From: Lacihabitans soyangensis
Lineage (GTDB): Bacteria > Bacteroidota > Bacteroidia > Cytophagales > Spirosomataceae
Direction of reading: 5' to 3'
NCBI RefSeq assembly: GCF_024343775.1
Contig: NZ_RJUF01000006.1
Span: 25,202-89,201 of the forward strand
DNA: 64,000 bases
The notes below the pieces were generated by a model. The model was not told where the DNA came from. It did no database searches and worked only from the letters and a program-made list of their open reading frames with translations. This document shows, piece after piece, positions 34,397 through 44,456 of this stretch (position 1 is its first letter; every line of letters starts with the position of its first letter). Made by a program: the position numbers and the translations under genes.

Positions 34397-37135
34397 ATGA
34401 AAATCACTTTTATTTCTTCTTTCCTTGTACTTTTTTCTTTTGGCCTTAAGGCCCAAACCATTCCACTTCCTGAACATCCTAGACCTGACTTTGAGCGAAC
34501 TGACTGGGTCAATCTCAATGGCAAATGGGAGTTCGAATTTGATAGCTTGAGCAAAGGCGATGACCAAAATTGGTCCAAAGGAACTGCTAAGTTTTCTAAA
34601 ACCATCAATGTCCCTTTTCCTTGGGGAGCACCACTTTCAGGGGTAAAAGATGAGGCGGATATTGCTTGGTATCAGAAAAACATTACCGTTCCAGAGTCAT
34701 TCAAAAACAAAAGATCTTTCATTACCATCGGAGCTTCTGACTGGGAAACAACGGTTTGGTTGGATGGCAATCTTTTAGGTAAACACCAAGGTGGTTACAC
34801 CCCGTTTTCTTTCGATATTACGCCTTTTGTAAAATATGGTTCGGCCCAAAAATTGGTCATAAAAGTAGATGACAAACGTCGTGAATTTACGCTTTATGGC
34901 AAACAAGGTTATGGTAATGCCAGAGGTATTTGGCAGACCATCTATCTCGAAGCTCGTGGAAATAGTTTTCTAGATTATGTACATTTTACACCTGATATTG
35001 ATCAAAATAAAATAAAAGTATCAGGTGAAATAATTGGCGGAGATTCTAAGGACAACGTATTGAAAATCAAAGTAAAAGACCGTTCGGAAGCATTAACGTT
35101 TTCCGTTCCGAAAGGTCAAAATATGTTTGAGTTTACATTTGATGTTCCCAACGCTAAACTTTGGACTTTGGAAAATCCTTATTTGTACGAAACAGAAGTT
35201 ACTTGGGGTGATGATGTGGTGAAAACCTACTTTGCTATGCGAAAAATATCCGTGGCCAATCTTCCCGGCACCGATATTCCTTATGTGGCTTTGAATAACA
35301 AACCTATTTATCTGCAACTTACGCTCGACCAATCGTACCATCCTGAGGGTTTCTACACTTTCCCGACGGATGAATTTATGAAAAACGAGATTCAACTTTG
35401 TAAAAACATAGGCCTCAACGGCCTACGTACACACATTAAAGTGGACGTGCCTCGCAAGCTCTATTGGGCTGACAAACTGGGTCTTTTGGTAATGGCCGAC
35501 TTACCCAATTTCTGGGGGGAGCCTGATGCACAAGCCCAAAAAGAATCGGAGTTTACACTTCGACAAATGATCAGGCGTGACTACAATCACCCAGCAATAT
35601 TTTCTTGGATTGTTTTCAACGAAACTTGGGGACTAAGAACCAAAGTGAAAAACGAAACTACCGGAAAAGTGGAAAGTCAATATTTGCCAAAAACCCAAAA
35701 CTGGGTGGCCTCGATGTATTATTTGGCCAAATCGCTGGACCAAACACGCTTAGCCGAAGACAATTCTATCTGTTGCGGTGCTGGCCATACAGAGACCGAT
35801 ATCAACTCATGGCATGAATATTTACCTGGCTACGAGTGGGAAGCCCACATGCAAAAAATAGACAAAGGCACCTATCCGGGTAGCAGTTTTCATTTCGAAA
35901 AAGGCTTTACCCAAGGCAACCAACCTATGATAAACTCGGAGTGCGGCAATGTGTGGGGCTATGATGGCAGTACAGGCGATGTGGATTGGAGCTACGACTA
36001 CCACCGTATGATGAACACCTTCAGAGTTCACCCAAAAATGTCAGGCTGGCTATATACCGAACACCACGATGTGATAAACGAATGGAATGGATACTGGCGT
36101 TTTGACAGAACCATGAAATATACTGGGGTGGGTGATTTGGCAAAAGGCATGACAGACAAAGATTTTCATTCATTGGTATATTTATCTAATGGTCAAGACA
36201 TTACGCATACGGTAAAAGCAAACGAAGAGGTGTCAGTACCTATTTTTGTATCTGTAATGGAAGATATTAATATGGTGGATAAAGTATTTTTGGTAGAATA
36301 TACACTTGAAGGGGTTAATCAAATCGGAAATACGGTAAAAGTGGGTGAAGGCAAACTCAATTTACCTTTTGAACCTTGGATGCAGAAAGCTTTTGATCCT
36401 CTAAAAATCAAAATGCCCGAAACCAATGGGGTTTACACGCTCACATTTACTCTCAAAGACAGCAAAGGCGGTACAGTTTATCACAAAAACTTTGTGTCGT
36501 TTGTCGTGACAGACGGAAAACTTCCAGCAGGCGTTTCGATCATTGAAAAGGCTGCAAATGCATATTCAGATGCCAAATGGTCTTTGAAAAAATGGGAGGT
36601 TATGGGTGGTAAAAAAGTAAATGGTGCTGGTAACGGTAGCTTTACTTACACGTTTGAAGGAAAATCTTCGGGTGCTAAATCTGGCTATTTGTTGATGGAA
36701 TTGGGTGCGAAAGAATTGTTCTTCAAAGACCGTGCAGGGTCAGAAATTAAAAACACTGACTACATGCTAGGAGCCAAGGCCGAACCAAGCCAAAATCAGA
36801 ATTCATATCCGATGACAGACGAGAAGAAATTTCCTTCAAATCTGAAGGTTTTTGTGGATGGTGCTTTGGTAAAAACAGTTACGCTTGAAGATGATCCTGC
36901 CGACCACCGAGGCATATTGAGCTGGCATAATCAATTACAAAACAGGAAGTTGTCCGAGGCTGGAAGTTACGGTTATATGGTAAAAATACCTTTGACAAAA
37001 GCCCAAATAAAAACATTAGATAAAACTGGCAAGCTGAGCGTAAAGTTGAATGTAGACAGTGGTGGTGGCTTGGCGGTTTATGGTAAAGAATTCGGTAGAT
37101 ATGCCTTTGATCCGTCTATTGTGTTGGTGAAGTAA
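34397..37135 (+). CDS. Glycoside hydrolase family 2 protein
   Basis: A 912-residue exported glycosidase (signal peptide 1-20, ending LKAQ). The sugar-binding jelly roll covers about 25-190 (TIGASDWETTVWLDG, HQGGYTPFSFDIT), then an Ig-like domain, then the TIM barrel at about 290-600. The acid/base Glu is in WIVFNETWG near residue 408 and the nucleophile Glu in MINSECGNVWG near residue 515. The C-terminal 300 residues are extra beta domains. The substrate class (beta-galactoside, glucuronide, mannoside) cannot be decided. The next gene starts 8 bases later, so the two are co-transcribed. Confidence 0.9.
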   Translation: MKITFISSFLVLFSFGLKAQTIPLPEHPRPDFERTDWVNLNGKWEFEFDSLSKGDDQNWSKGTAKFSKTINVPFPWGAPLSGVKDEADIAWYQKNITVPESFKNKRSFITIGASDWETTVWLDGNLLGKHQGGYTPFSFDITPFVKYGSAQKLVIKVDDKRREFTLYGKQGYGNARGIWQTIYLEARGNSFLDYVHFTPDIDQNKIKVSGEIIGGDSKDNVLKIKVKDRSEALTFSVPKGQNMFEFTFDVPNAKLWTLENPYLYETEVTWGDDVVKTYFAMRKISVANLPGTDIPYVALNNKPIYLQLTLDQSYHPEGFYTFPTDEFMKNEIQLCKNIGLNGLRTHIKVDVPRKLYWADKLGLLVMADLPNFWGEPDAQAQKESEFTLRQMIRRDYNHPAIFSWIVFNETWGLRTKVKNETTGKVESQYLPKTQNWVASMYYLAKSLDQTRLAEDNSICCGAGHTETDINSWHEYLPGYEWEAHMQKIDKGTYPGSSFHFEKGFTQGNQPMINSECGNVWGYDGSTGDVDWSYDYHRMMNTFRVHPKMSGWLYTEHHDVINEWNGYWRFDRTMKYTGVGDLAKGMTDKDFHSLVYLSNGQDITHTVKANEEVSVPIFVSVMEDINMVDKVFLVEYTLEGVNQIGNTVKVGEGKLNLPFEPWMQKAFDPLKIKMPETNGVYTLTFTLKDSKGGTVYHKNFVSFVVTDGKLPAGVSIIEKAANAYSDAKWSLKKWEVMGGKKVNGAGNGSFTYTFEGKSSGAKSGYLLMELGAKELFFKDRAGSEIKNTDYMLGAKAEPSQNQNSYPMTDEKKFPSNLKVFVDGALVKTVTLEDDPADHRGILSWHNQLQNRKLSEAGSYGYMVKIPLTKAQIKTLDKTGKLSVKLNVDSGGGLAVYGKEFGRYAFDPSIVLVK

Positions 37136-37143
37136 TATTAAAT

Positions 37144-38142
37144 ATGAATAAATTTTTAATTTTATTGTTGTTTTCTTCGTTTTGGGCAAATGCCCAAACA
37201 CAAAAAAACTTTGAATTCGTAAAGGTCGATTCCTCGTTTAATTCACCGACTGATGTGTTTTCATCACTACCTGCAGAAATTAAATTTGGAGGAATTTCAG
37301 GTATAGAATTTTACAGTAATGCCCTATTTTTGGTATCAGACAGAGCTTTCAAGTCTGATACCAATCAAAATTCTTATCTTTTTAAGATGGACTCTGTCGG
37401 CAAAATATCAGCTGCTTTTAAATTTTTTGGAGTAGATAATGCCGAATCAATTCGTTTTGATAATCTATCTCAAAAAATGTTTTATGCCTTCGAAAGAGAG
37501 GATTCTACAGGCGTGGGTTTTATCAATGAAAACAATATTCTCACCAACCTTGCTACTTTTTCGATGAAAAACGATGCTCTAACCACCGAAAATCGTGGAA
37601 TCGAGAGCTTGTGTTTTGATGAAAATAAAAATCTTTGGTTTGCTTTTGAGTCGAGTTTGAGTTCGTCGGTTTCATTGATTCAATGTCCGTATGACACAAC
37701 AACGAACAGCTACGATTACAAGAAAAAGGAGGTTTTCCAATATCCGTTCGATGCCAGAAGTTGCACAAAATCGGAGCAAGTTCTCAATGGAAATGTTGGA
37801 AATGGAATAACAGAAATATTACCTTTTGACAATAACAAACTTTTGGTAATGGAGCGGTGCTTTGATGGTAGTTTTATAACCATGCGATTATTCGTAGCAA
37901 GTATTCCATCCACCGGAAGTATTATTTCTAAAGAACAAGTGTTTGAGTTTAGCATAAAAAACGAACTTCTCGGGCAAGGCCACGCCCTAAGACCCGATAA
38001 TATGGAGGGCATGTGCTGGGGAAAAGACGAAGACGGTCATAGGATTTTATATGTAATCAGCGATGATAACTTTAACCCAAAAAGGCAACGGACCTTGCTT
38101 TTGAAGTTAAAGGAAATTGATGTTCAAAAATCAAATAAATAG
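37144..38142 (+). CDS. Exported phytase-esterase-like propeller protein
   Basis: A 332-residue protein with signal peptide (1-18, ending ANAQ) and one esterase-like activity of phytase domain (PF13449 type): FGGISGIEFYSNALFLVSDRA, RGIESLCFDENKNLWFAFE, NGITEILPFDNNKLLVMER and RPDNMEGMCWGKDEDGHRILYVISDDNF. This family forms a beta-propeller and may cleave phosphate or carboxyl esters; activity here is inferred. It follows the GH2 gene by 8 bases and precedes a cupin gene closely. Confidence 0.85.
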   Translation: MNKFLILLLFSSFWANAQTQKNFEFVKVDSSFNSPTDVFSSLPAEIKFGGISGIEFYSNALFLVSDRAFKSDTNQNSYLFKMDSVGKISAAFKFFGVDNAESIRFDNLSQKMFYAFEREDSTGVGFINENNILTNLATFSMKNDALTTENRGIESLCFDENKNLWFAFESSLSSSVSLIQCPYDTTTNSYDYKKKEVFQYPFDARSCTKSEQVLNGNVGNGITEILPFDNNKLLVMERCFDGSFITMRLFVASIPSTGSIISKEQVFEFSIKNELLGQGHALRPDNMEGMCWGKDEDGHRILYVISDDNFNPKRQRTLLLKLKEIDVQKSNK

Positions 38143-38149
38143 CGAATTT

Positions 38150-38515
38150 ATGACTCCTGAAAAAGTAAATATTACAGAAAAACTTTCGCTTTTCCATGAC
38201 CATTGGAATCCAAAGATTGTGGGAGAACTCAATGGCCAACACGTGAAATTGGTGAAACTATTGGGCGAGTTTGTGTGGCACAAGCACGATATAGAGGACG
38301 AAATGTTTTTGGTTATTAGTGGTATACTCAAAATGGAGTTTCGGGACAAAACGGTGGTGATTCATCCCAATGAATTTATTATAATTCCTAGAGGAGTAGA
38401 GCACAGACCTGTGGCCGAAAATGAGGTAGAAATTATGCTCTTTGAACCTGCTTCTACCCTCAATACTGGCGATACGAAAGGAGAACTAACACGAGAGATT
38501 TTAGAGAAAATATAG
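38150..38515 (+). CDS. Cupin domain protein
   Basis: A 121-residue single cupin from the chosen ATG (MTPEKVNITEKLSLF). The two cupin motifs are FVWHKHDIEDEMFLVISG with metal-ligand His and Glu, and the second, IIPRGVEHRPVAENE, with a His. Metal-binding small cupins include isomerases, oxygenases and sugar-binding proteins; function is not set. An upstream ATG at 38117 would overlap the preceding gene by 26 bases and lacks family similarity. It begins 7 bases after the phytase-esterase-like gene and is likely the last gene of that operon. Confidence 0.85.
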   Translation: MTPEKVNITEKLSLFHDHWNPKIVGELNGQHVKLVKLLGEFVWHKHDIEDEMFLVISGILKMEFRDKTVVIHPNEFIIIPRGVEHRPVAENEVEIMLFEPASTLNTGDTKGELTREILEKI

Positions 38516-38760
38516 GCTCCGGCTATTTTGCTGGCGTTAATTTTTTAAACAAATAGAAAAGGATAGAGAACATCTAATTGTACCCTCCATTGCGAGAGGT
38601 AACTAATATTTGGAGTTATGGACTTCGTGAAAGTAATTAGTTCAAAGTGATTAAAAAATAAAACTCTTTGCAACCCGCTATCGAATTATTGGCATCTAAG
38701 AATATAGATAACACAAATAAACGTTTTATTTGAGATTCTAACCAAATTTTATTCTGAATA

Positions 38761-40125
38761 ATGTACAAAGTCCTACTGGTAATTATAGTTCTTTTCTCGT
38801 GTGGCAGTAGTTCTGAAGAATCTATACACCAGTCACTTCAGGTCTTTGGAGAACCCATTCCTATTATTAAGATTTCATCCAGCAAAAAAATAAAAGACGA
38901 GCCCAAAACAGAAGCCCAGCTGCAGATTTTTATGAAAGACAGTCTGCTGTTTTCTTCCAAAATTGGCATTGAATATCGTGGTGCAGTGTCTCAAATGTTC
39001 TATGATAAAAAGTCGTATGGCATAGAACTTTGGGACGAATCAAACAATGGACTTTCTAAGAGTGTACTAAATATGCCACCCGAGGAGGATTGGATTCTAC
39101 ATGGACCTTATGCAGATAAGTCGCTGATAAGGAATGTATTGGCATATCAAGTTTCGAACAGCATAGGTAGATATGCTCCAAAAACGCAGTTTGTTGAGTT
39201 AGAGGTTAACGGAGATTTCAAGGGTCTTTATGTGTTAATGGAGAAAATCAAACGGGGAAAGGAAAGAGTTAATGTTTCGAAGCTTTCACCCAAAATCACA
39301 GCGGCTGATTCTATTTCGGGAGGTTATATTCTGAAAATTGATAAGACGGTCGGTGCCGGGTTCTCTCATCAAGGAGATTATAATGAAATAAACTCTTTTT
39401 CCTCCACTTTCGACCAGGCCGGCAAGCTTTCTGCAGATTCTAAAATTCATTTCCTGTATGACTATCCCAAAGCCACCAATATTTCCGAGGCCCAGAAAGA
39501 ATACATCAAGAGTTACATCCTGGATTTTGAGAAGGCAATGGCTTCCACAAGTTTTTCAAATCCAGAGTTGGGTTTTCGAAAATACATCGATGAAGATAGT
39601 TTTATAGATTATTTCTTGTTGACGGAGCTTTTTCAAAACTTCGACGGTTACCGCATCAGCACTTATTTGCAAAAAGAAAGGGGAGAAAAACTCAAAATGG
39701 GTCCCATTTGGGATTTTGATTTGTCCTCAGGAAGCAAAGGTTTTTGTCATAGAATGAACGAAAAGAATCAGAATTATTGGATTTTTGAGTACAACAAATA
39801 TTGCGGTGATGACATGTGGGTAGTGCCCTTTTGGTGGTCAAGGCTATTGCAAGATAAACTATTCGTAGAAAAACTAAACGCACGCTGGAAAGCTCTGAGA
39901 CAAAACAAGTTTTCGGAAAAATCCTTGATGCAAGAAATTGAATTTCAAGTCAGTTATCTCAAAAACACAAAGGCTGTAGAGCGGAATTTTGACCGTTGGA
40001 GAATCCTCAACAAACGAATAGAACCCAGCGATACCAAAGGAAGTCACGACCAAGAAATTGAATTGATTAAAAATTGGCTAAAGCAAAGGCTTGTTTGGAT
40101 GGATCGAGAACTGCCGAAACTTTAG
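38761..40125 (+). CDS. CotH kinase family lipoprotein
   Basis: A 454-residue lipoprotein (lipobox LFSCG, Cys14). It carries a CotH-like atypical protein kinase domain: EYRGAVSQMFYDKKSYGIEL near residue 75, the GPYADKSLIRNVLAY stretch, VELEVNGDFKGLYVLMEKIKRG near residue 155, and the metal-binding GPIWDFDLSSG near residue 317. CotH enzymes phosphorylate spore-coat or surface proteins in other bacteria; in Bacteroidota the partner is unknown. It ends 4 bases inside the stop region of the convergent transporter gene, overlapping by 4 bases. Confidence 0.88.
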   Translation: MYKVLLVIIVLFSCGSSSEESIHQSLQVFGEPIPIIKISSSKKIKDEPKTEAQLQIFMKDSLLFSSKIGIEYRGAVSQMFYDKKSYGIELWDESNNGLSKSVLNMPPEEDWILHGPYADKSLIRNVLAYQVSNSIGRYAPKTQFVELEVNGDFKGLYVLMEKIKRGKERVNVSKLSPKITAADSISGGYILKIDKTVGAGFSHQGDYNEINSFSSTFDQAGKLSADSKIHFLYDYPKATNISEAQKEYIKSYILDFEKAMASTSFSNPELGFRKYIDEDSFIDYFLLTELFQNFDGYRISTYLQKERGEKLKMGPIWDFDLSSGSKGFCHRMNEKNQNYWIFEYNKYCGDDMWVVPFWWSRLLQDKLFVEKLNARWKALRQNKFSEKSLMQEIEFQVSYLKNTKAVERNFDRWRILNKRIEPSDTKGSHDQEIELIKNWLKQRLVWMDRELPKL

Positions 40126-41033
40126 TTGGCCTTTTTGACCTCGTTTTTTCTGAAAGAAATATAAACACCACAAGCTATGATAAGTAAAATACCCAAAAGG
40201 CTGAGGGTATTTGGAAAGGCATCGCCAAGTATAACGCCAAAAATTATAGAAAATACAATATTGCTATAACCTATGGCCGAAACCTCACCGGTATTGCCAT
40301 AAGTAAATGCTTTCGTCAAGAGTATTTGACCCACCAAAGCAGACAATGCAAGGCTTATAATCCATAACCATTCCAAGCCCATTGGCCAGTTGAAACTGCC
40401 AAACAAAAAGGCCAATGAATCTATATAAATGTATTGCCCCAAAACCATCGAAATAATGGGCAATACTATGCCCGAAAACATAAAGGATAAGACAATCGAG
40501 CGGGAGTCATAATAGCCACTTAGCTGTTTAATGCTCATATAAGCCAGGGCGGTCATGATGGCATTTGCAAGGCCAAAAGTGTGGTATTTGATAGAGGTGA
40601 TGTCAATCTTAAACTGTGGTAAAAAGATACAACATATACCTGCAAAGCCGACAATCACCGCCAACCAGTTTTTAAAATCTAGTTTTTCATTTAGAAAATA
40701 CCCACCCAACAAAGCCAGAATAATAGGATAGGATTGCTGGTAAGTGATGGCTTCGGCAAGGCCAATTTTTGTTATGCTAAAAAAGAAAGTATACAGTGCC
40801 AATGTTCCTATAACTCCTCTAAAAATCAAAAGGCATAACTTGCCACCCTCCTGCACCAAAGGACGCTTATAAATAGTGAAAAGTACAAAAAGGACCCCAA
40901 TAATATTTCGAAAAAACACCAGTTCTACAGAGCTGATTCGTTTGCCTAACACCTTAGTGCATGCTCCTGACAACGAGAAACAAAAAGCTGCTCCAAGCAT
41001 ATACAAAAGGCCTTTTTTCGAAGAGTCGCTCAA
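40122..41033 (-). CDS. EamA/DMT family transporter
   Basis: A 303-residue membrane protein with ten predicted transmembrane helices arranged as two EamA repeats. First half: YMLGAAFCFSLSGACTKVLG, FFRNIIGVLFVLFTI, LAEAITYQQSYPIILALLGGYFLNE; second: LANAIMTALAYMSIKQLSGY through VGQILLTKAFTYGNTGEVSA and FGVILGDAFPNTLSLLGILLI. These proteins export metabolites such as amino acids or nucleosides; the substrate is unknown. It starts 7 bases after the acyltransferase gene on the same strand. Confidence 0.88.
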   Translation of the reverse strand: MSDSSKKGLLYMLGAAFCFSLSGACTKVLGKRISSVELVFFRNIIGVLFVLFTIYKRPLVQEGGKLCLLIFRGVIGTLALYTFFFSITKIGLAEAITYQQSYPIILALLGGYFLNEKLDFKNWLAVIVGFAGICCIFLPQFKIDITSIKYHTFGLANAIMTALAYMSIKQLSGYYDSRSIVLSFMFSGIVLPIISMVLGQYIYIDSLAFLFGSFNWPMGLEWLWIISLALSALVGQILLTKAFTYGNTGEVSAIGYSNIVFSIIFGVILGDAFPNTLSLLGILLIIACGVYISFRKNEVKKAN

Positions 41034-41040
41034 GTAGGTT

Positions 41041-41874
41041 CTAGATGAAGATTTGAAATATGAAATAACACAACAGCCAATACAAAGGCAATGCCACTAT
41101 TAACAATCCCAAATAAATGGAGTCATAGAAAACTGTTCCCCTGGTTTTTGATTTCACAAATGTATGAAGTAGCAAATGCACTGGAAAGTGTAAGACATAG
41201 GTCAAGTAGTAAAACCAAGAACTTCCCAATGTGGGTTTTTTAAAGTCTCTTCTTACCAACTTCTTAAGTGCTTCTGTCAGTTTTTCGTTAAAAGTTCTAA
41301 TGGCTTTTCCATCCATTGCTAATTCCTCGAAATCCGTTTGTTTTATGGCCGGGCCAAAATTAAGACTTATGTTTTTTCCAACTCCAGCAAATTCCGAATA
41401 GTTAATAGCCACCGGGACTATCACCATTTCAGTCCCAGACATCCATGTTTGCATGGCGAGTCGGCTTGTGCCTTTTTTTAAGGGTAGTAACTCGGTTTGA
41501 TTGGTGCATAGTCCTTCGCTAAAAATGAGGACTTGACTTTTGTTTTTAAAAATCTCCGAACAACGCTCAAATGTTTCGTCGTTTTTACCCAAATATTCTT
41601 TTCCTTCTGTGATTCTATAAATGGGCATCATATAGAATTTGGAAAGGATTTTGCGAACCAAAGGCTTTTTGAAAGCATCTCCACGTGCCAGTGACCATAT
41701 TGGCCTATTTACTTTGCAGTCGATAATGATGGCATCAAGGAAGGAGTTCGGATGAAATCCAGCCAGCAGGACAGCTCCTTCTTTCGGCAAATTCTCCATC
41801 CCGTTTATCTCAATTTTTTTTATGAAAAACCTTAAAACAAATCGAATAAACTGTCTTAAAACAATATAAATCAT
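41041..41874 (-). CDS. PlsC-type glycerolipid acyltransferase
   Basis: A 277-residue membrane-associated acyltransferase for phospholipid synthesis, PlsC family. The catalytic motif is GFHPNSFLDAI near residue 35 (His and Asp separated by five residues, as in the NHPN subfamily instead of the usual HX4D); FSEGLCTNQTEL near residue 118 carries the substrate-binding Glu-Gly; VPVAINYSEF is the fourth motif. Two hydrophobic segments at the C-terminus anchor it. It could acylate glycerol-3-phosphate, lyso-phosphatidate or an amino lipid. It is probably the first gene of a two-gene unit with the transporter. Confidence 0.85.
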   Translation of the reverse strand: MIYIVLRQFIRFVLRFFIKKIEINGMENLPKEGAVLLAGFHPNSFLDAIIIDCKVNRPIWSLARGDAFKKPLVRKILSKFYMMPIYRITEGKEYLGKNDETFERCSEIFKNKSQVLIFSEGLCTNQTELLPLKKGTSRLAMQTWMSGTEMVIVPVAINYSEFAGVGKNISLNFGPAIKQTDFEELAMDGKAIRTFNEKLTEALKKLVRRDFKKPTLGSSWFYYLTYVLHFPVHLLLHTFVKSKTRGTVFYDSIYLGLLIVALPLYWLLCYFIFQIFI

Positions 41875-41890
41875 TCTTGATTATTTTTTA

Positions 41891-41919
41891 AAAAATAAAA
41901 GCCCGATTGTAGGGCTTTT
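41891..41919 (-). terminator. Terminator of the haloperoxidase-type gene
   Basis: AAAGCCC (41899-41905) pairs with GGGCTTT (41913-41919) across a 7-base loop; on the minus strand it is followed by a T-rich run. It lies just after the stop of the gene ending at 41931 and may work both ways. Confidence 0.7.
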
Positions 41920-41930
41920 TACTTGGTTGG

Positions 41931-43250
41931 TTATTTCTTGGTTTTTAGTTTGGCAGCTATGTACTGACCCAGTTTTGTACCGGCTTTGTTGCCTTCGTCG
42001 CAGCCTGACTTGTAGTGAATTCCGCCATACACCCTGCTTATTGACGACTCTAGGGCTGCTTCTCTAAATGAGGCGAATTTTCTCACGCCATGGTCATATT
42101 TAAATTCCGTAGAATCTGTAAAGGCCACATTATCGCCAAAACAAGCTGTTAGGGCTTCCGCAGATGCAGCAGATATTGTACTATGTCCCGAGGTGTACTC
42201 TGGAAAAGGAGGCGTTTGTAAGAAAGGCATCCATTTCGGATCTATATCAGCGTTTATAACTGTTTCAGGTCTAACTTTTTCAGTTCTGTATTTTTCGTGC
42301 CAACATGCTATGAAGCCATCAAATAATGAAATCGCCACTCTAAGATAAGCATCTTGGGCCTCATAAATGTTTTTCTTGGTTTGTTGACATGCCGTTCTAG
42401 TTATGGCCATCCAGTGCCCACCAGGAGTCATTTTTTTGTTGGCAAACATTACGTGGCCCTGCACGTTCATCACAAAAGCGTTATCGTCCCAAAACCACGC
42501 AATATCTTTTTGCTCTTGAGTAAGATTGTTTACAGTTTCGTAAACAGCCTTCAATTCTTTCCTAAACGCACTGTTTGGGTCTTTTGAGAATGGAATAACC
42601 GGAGCTGGCTGAAATTGCCCTGCTGAATCAATCACCAAAGTTCTGATGGTAGGCCAGTAAGGTTCCATGGCATCGGCATATTGAGGAGGCGTGGGCACCC
42701 ATTTGTCCCCTGTAGATTTTACCGAATATCTTAATCCTCTAGTTTGCAGGTAATTGTCTTTTTTAGAGTAAGCCAATACGTGTTTTGCGACAGCTTCGCC
42801 AAAGGCCATTGATCTATCATAAACATCCGATGGAACACCCGCATCTTTAAATTTCTGATAGGTCTCTTTTTCGAAATCATCGTATTTGTTAACTGTAAAA
42901 GTCAAGGTTCGTGCGATCGTCATAATGGCTTTTACGCTTGCTAATGAATGGCAATATTCTTTTCCGGCTTCTGGTTTTGGGAATTCCGTCAAACCATTTA
43001 TCTGTCCTGCGGTAGTTTGGTAGTCTGATCTACCTGGTATAAGTGCTTCGTAACCTGCTATGGTGGCGTAAGCATAAATTCTGGAAGAAACCGGGGGCGA
43101 AAAAATGTCATGGATGATTACGTCGGTAAGTTTTTCGTAAGCATCGTGTATAAACTCAGGATTGTCAGTAATCTTGCTGTACTCTTGGGCCGTTTTTGAT
43201 TTACAGGCAGAGAAAAATACTACTGCGAGTAAAATGACATACTTTTTCAT
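41931..43250 (-). CDS. Vanadium-dependent haloperoxidase-type lipoprotein
   Basis: A 439-residue lipoprotein (FFSACKSK, Cys16) with the PAP2/vanadium haloperoxidase active site in full: KYRTEKVRP (K-X6-RP), TSGHST and SRVYGGIH (S-R-X5-H). The N-terminal 280 residues are helical. It could be a halide-oxidising enzyme or an acid phosphatase, since both share this vanadate/phosphate pocket; sequence alone does not decide. It lies 15 bases after the serine hydrolase gene and may end the mreCD-containing transcript. Confidence 0.88.
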   Translation of the reverse strand: MKKYVILLAVVFFSACKSKTAQEYSKITDNPEFIHDAYEKLTDVIIHDIFSPPVSSRIYAYATIAGYEALIPGRSDYQTTAGQINGLTEFPKPEAGKEYCHSLASVKAIMTIARTLTFTVNKYDDFEKETYQKFKDAGVPSDVYDRSMAFGEAVAKHVLAYSKKDNYLQTRGLRYSVKSTGDKWVPTPPQYADAMEPYWPTIRTLVIDSAGQFQPAPVIPFSKDPNSAFRKELKAVYETVNNLTQEQKDIAWFWDDNAFVMNVQGHVMFANKKMTPGGHWMAITRTACQQTKKNIYEAQDAYLRVAISLFDGFIACWHEKYRTEKVRPETVINADIDPKWMPFLQTPPFPEYTSGHSTISAASAEALTACFGDNVAFTDSTEFKYDHGVRKFASFREAALESSISRVYGGIHYKSGCDEGNKAGTKLGQYIAAKLKTKK

Positions 43251-43265
43251 TGGTTTGGTTAATAT

Positions 43266-44453
43266 TTATTGATCCAAAATATTTTCTTCTAAAGTACTTT
43301 GTTTTTCTCTTCCATGTAAAATATTCACAATTTCTTTAACATTATACACGTCTCTGTTGTACTTATTGCTTAACAAAATTACTACAAAATCTTCTCTTAA
43401 ATCAAAAAACATGATAGTATTATAGCCTTTCCACCAGCCTGTATGATAAATGTAGTCAGTCTGTTGCAACTCGTTGACCCACAGCCTAAAGCCATAGCCG
43501 TAGTTTCTCAATCCGGGGTGTTCAAAACTCCTTGGGGTGTACATTTCTCTCAGGTTTTCTTTGCTCAAAATACTCTCAGACTTCAAGACATTGTACCATT
43601 TTAGCAGGTCGCCAGTAGTGGAGTATATGCCCTTGTCGCCCATGATGTCGTCATAGAAATCTTTCTCAAGTTTTCTGCCGTTTTGGTATCCTATGGTTTT
43701 GTTTATGTTGAGCATTGGGTTTTTCGAAACCCCCGTAAAAGTGTTATTCATCCCTGCTGGTTGAAGAATTTTTTCTTTCAAATAATCTTCAAATGATTTC
43801 CCAGAAACTTTTTCTACAATAGCTGCCAAAACAGCATAGTTGGTATTGTTGTAGGAGAAAAAATGGTCCGGCTGATTCAGTGGTTTTGGAGTAGGAACTG
43901 CTGTAGCAAACCAATCCATCATTTGTTGGTTAGTCGGATAAATTTTTTCTGTTCTTACCTTTAGGTCAAACTCATACTGATAGTAGGGTAGTCCAGACCT
44001 ATGAGAGAGCAAACTCCTAATACTTACGCCCTCATACGGAAATTTCGGGAAATAGTCCTTTACCGTATTGTCGAGTCCTATTTGGCCATCTTGTACCATT
44101 TTCATGACAGCCACCGCCGTGAAAGTCTTTGATAGAGAAGCAAGTTGAAATTTGGAATCCTTGGTGTTTGGAATAGTATCTTTGGAGAAGCCAAAAGAGT
44201 TTTCATATAAAACCACTCCTTTTTGAGCTATCAATACACTTCCATTAAAGCCACCTCTAACTTTTTTGTTTATAATCTCAGATATCAGTTGCGTCTTATA
44301 GTCAGCATTGATTTCTTTATTGATTTTTTTAATTTCCTGCTCAGTTAGAACTTTCTCTTGCGGTTTCTGTTCTTCCTGCTTTTTTTCGTTTTTATTACAG
44401 CTTGCCAACAAGCCCACCACCATCAAGCACAAACCAAACCGTAAAAACTGCAT
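43266..44453 (-). CDS. Serine hydrolase (beta-lactamase/DD-peptidase fold) lipoprotein
   Basis: A 395-residue lipoprotein (LLASCNKN, Cys19) of the class C beta-lactamase/esterase fold. The nucleophile is S106 in S106-LS-K109, followed by FSYNNTNYAVLA (Y-x-N) and IYHTGWWKGYN, with HTG replacing the KTG triad. It may be an esterase, D-aminopeptidase or penicillin-binding protein. The start lies 3 bases after the mreD stop, so it is in the mre operon, where PBP2 (mrdA) is usually found. Confidence 0.88.
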   Translation of the reverse strand: MQFLRFGLCLMVVGLLASCNKNEKKQEEQKPQEKVLTEQEIKKINKEINADYKTQLISEIINKKVRGGFNGSVLIAQKGVVLYENSFGFSKDTIPNTKDSKFQLASLSKTFTAVAVMKMVQDGQIGLDNTVKDYFPKFPYEGVSIRSLLSHRSGLPYYQYEFDLKVRTEKIYPTNQQMMDWFATAVPTPKPLNQPDHFFSYNNTNYAVLAAIVEKVSGKSFEDYLKEKILQPAGMNNTFTGVSKNPMLNINKTIGYQNGRKLEKDFYDDIMGDKGIYSTTGDLLKWYNVLKSESILSKENLREMYTPRSFEHPGLRNYGYGFRLWVNELQQTDYIYHTGWWKGYNTIMFFDLREDFVVILLSNKYNRDVYNVKEIVNILHGREKQSTLEENILDQ

Positions 44454-44456
44454 TTA

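Noticed and set aside
38516..38760. RNA or regulatory element before the CotH gene
   Set aside because: AT-rich gap without convincing hairpin, promoter consensus or repeat.
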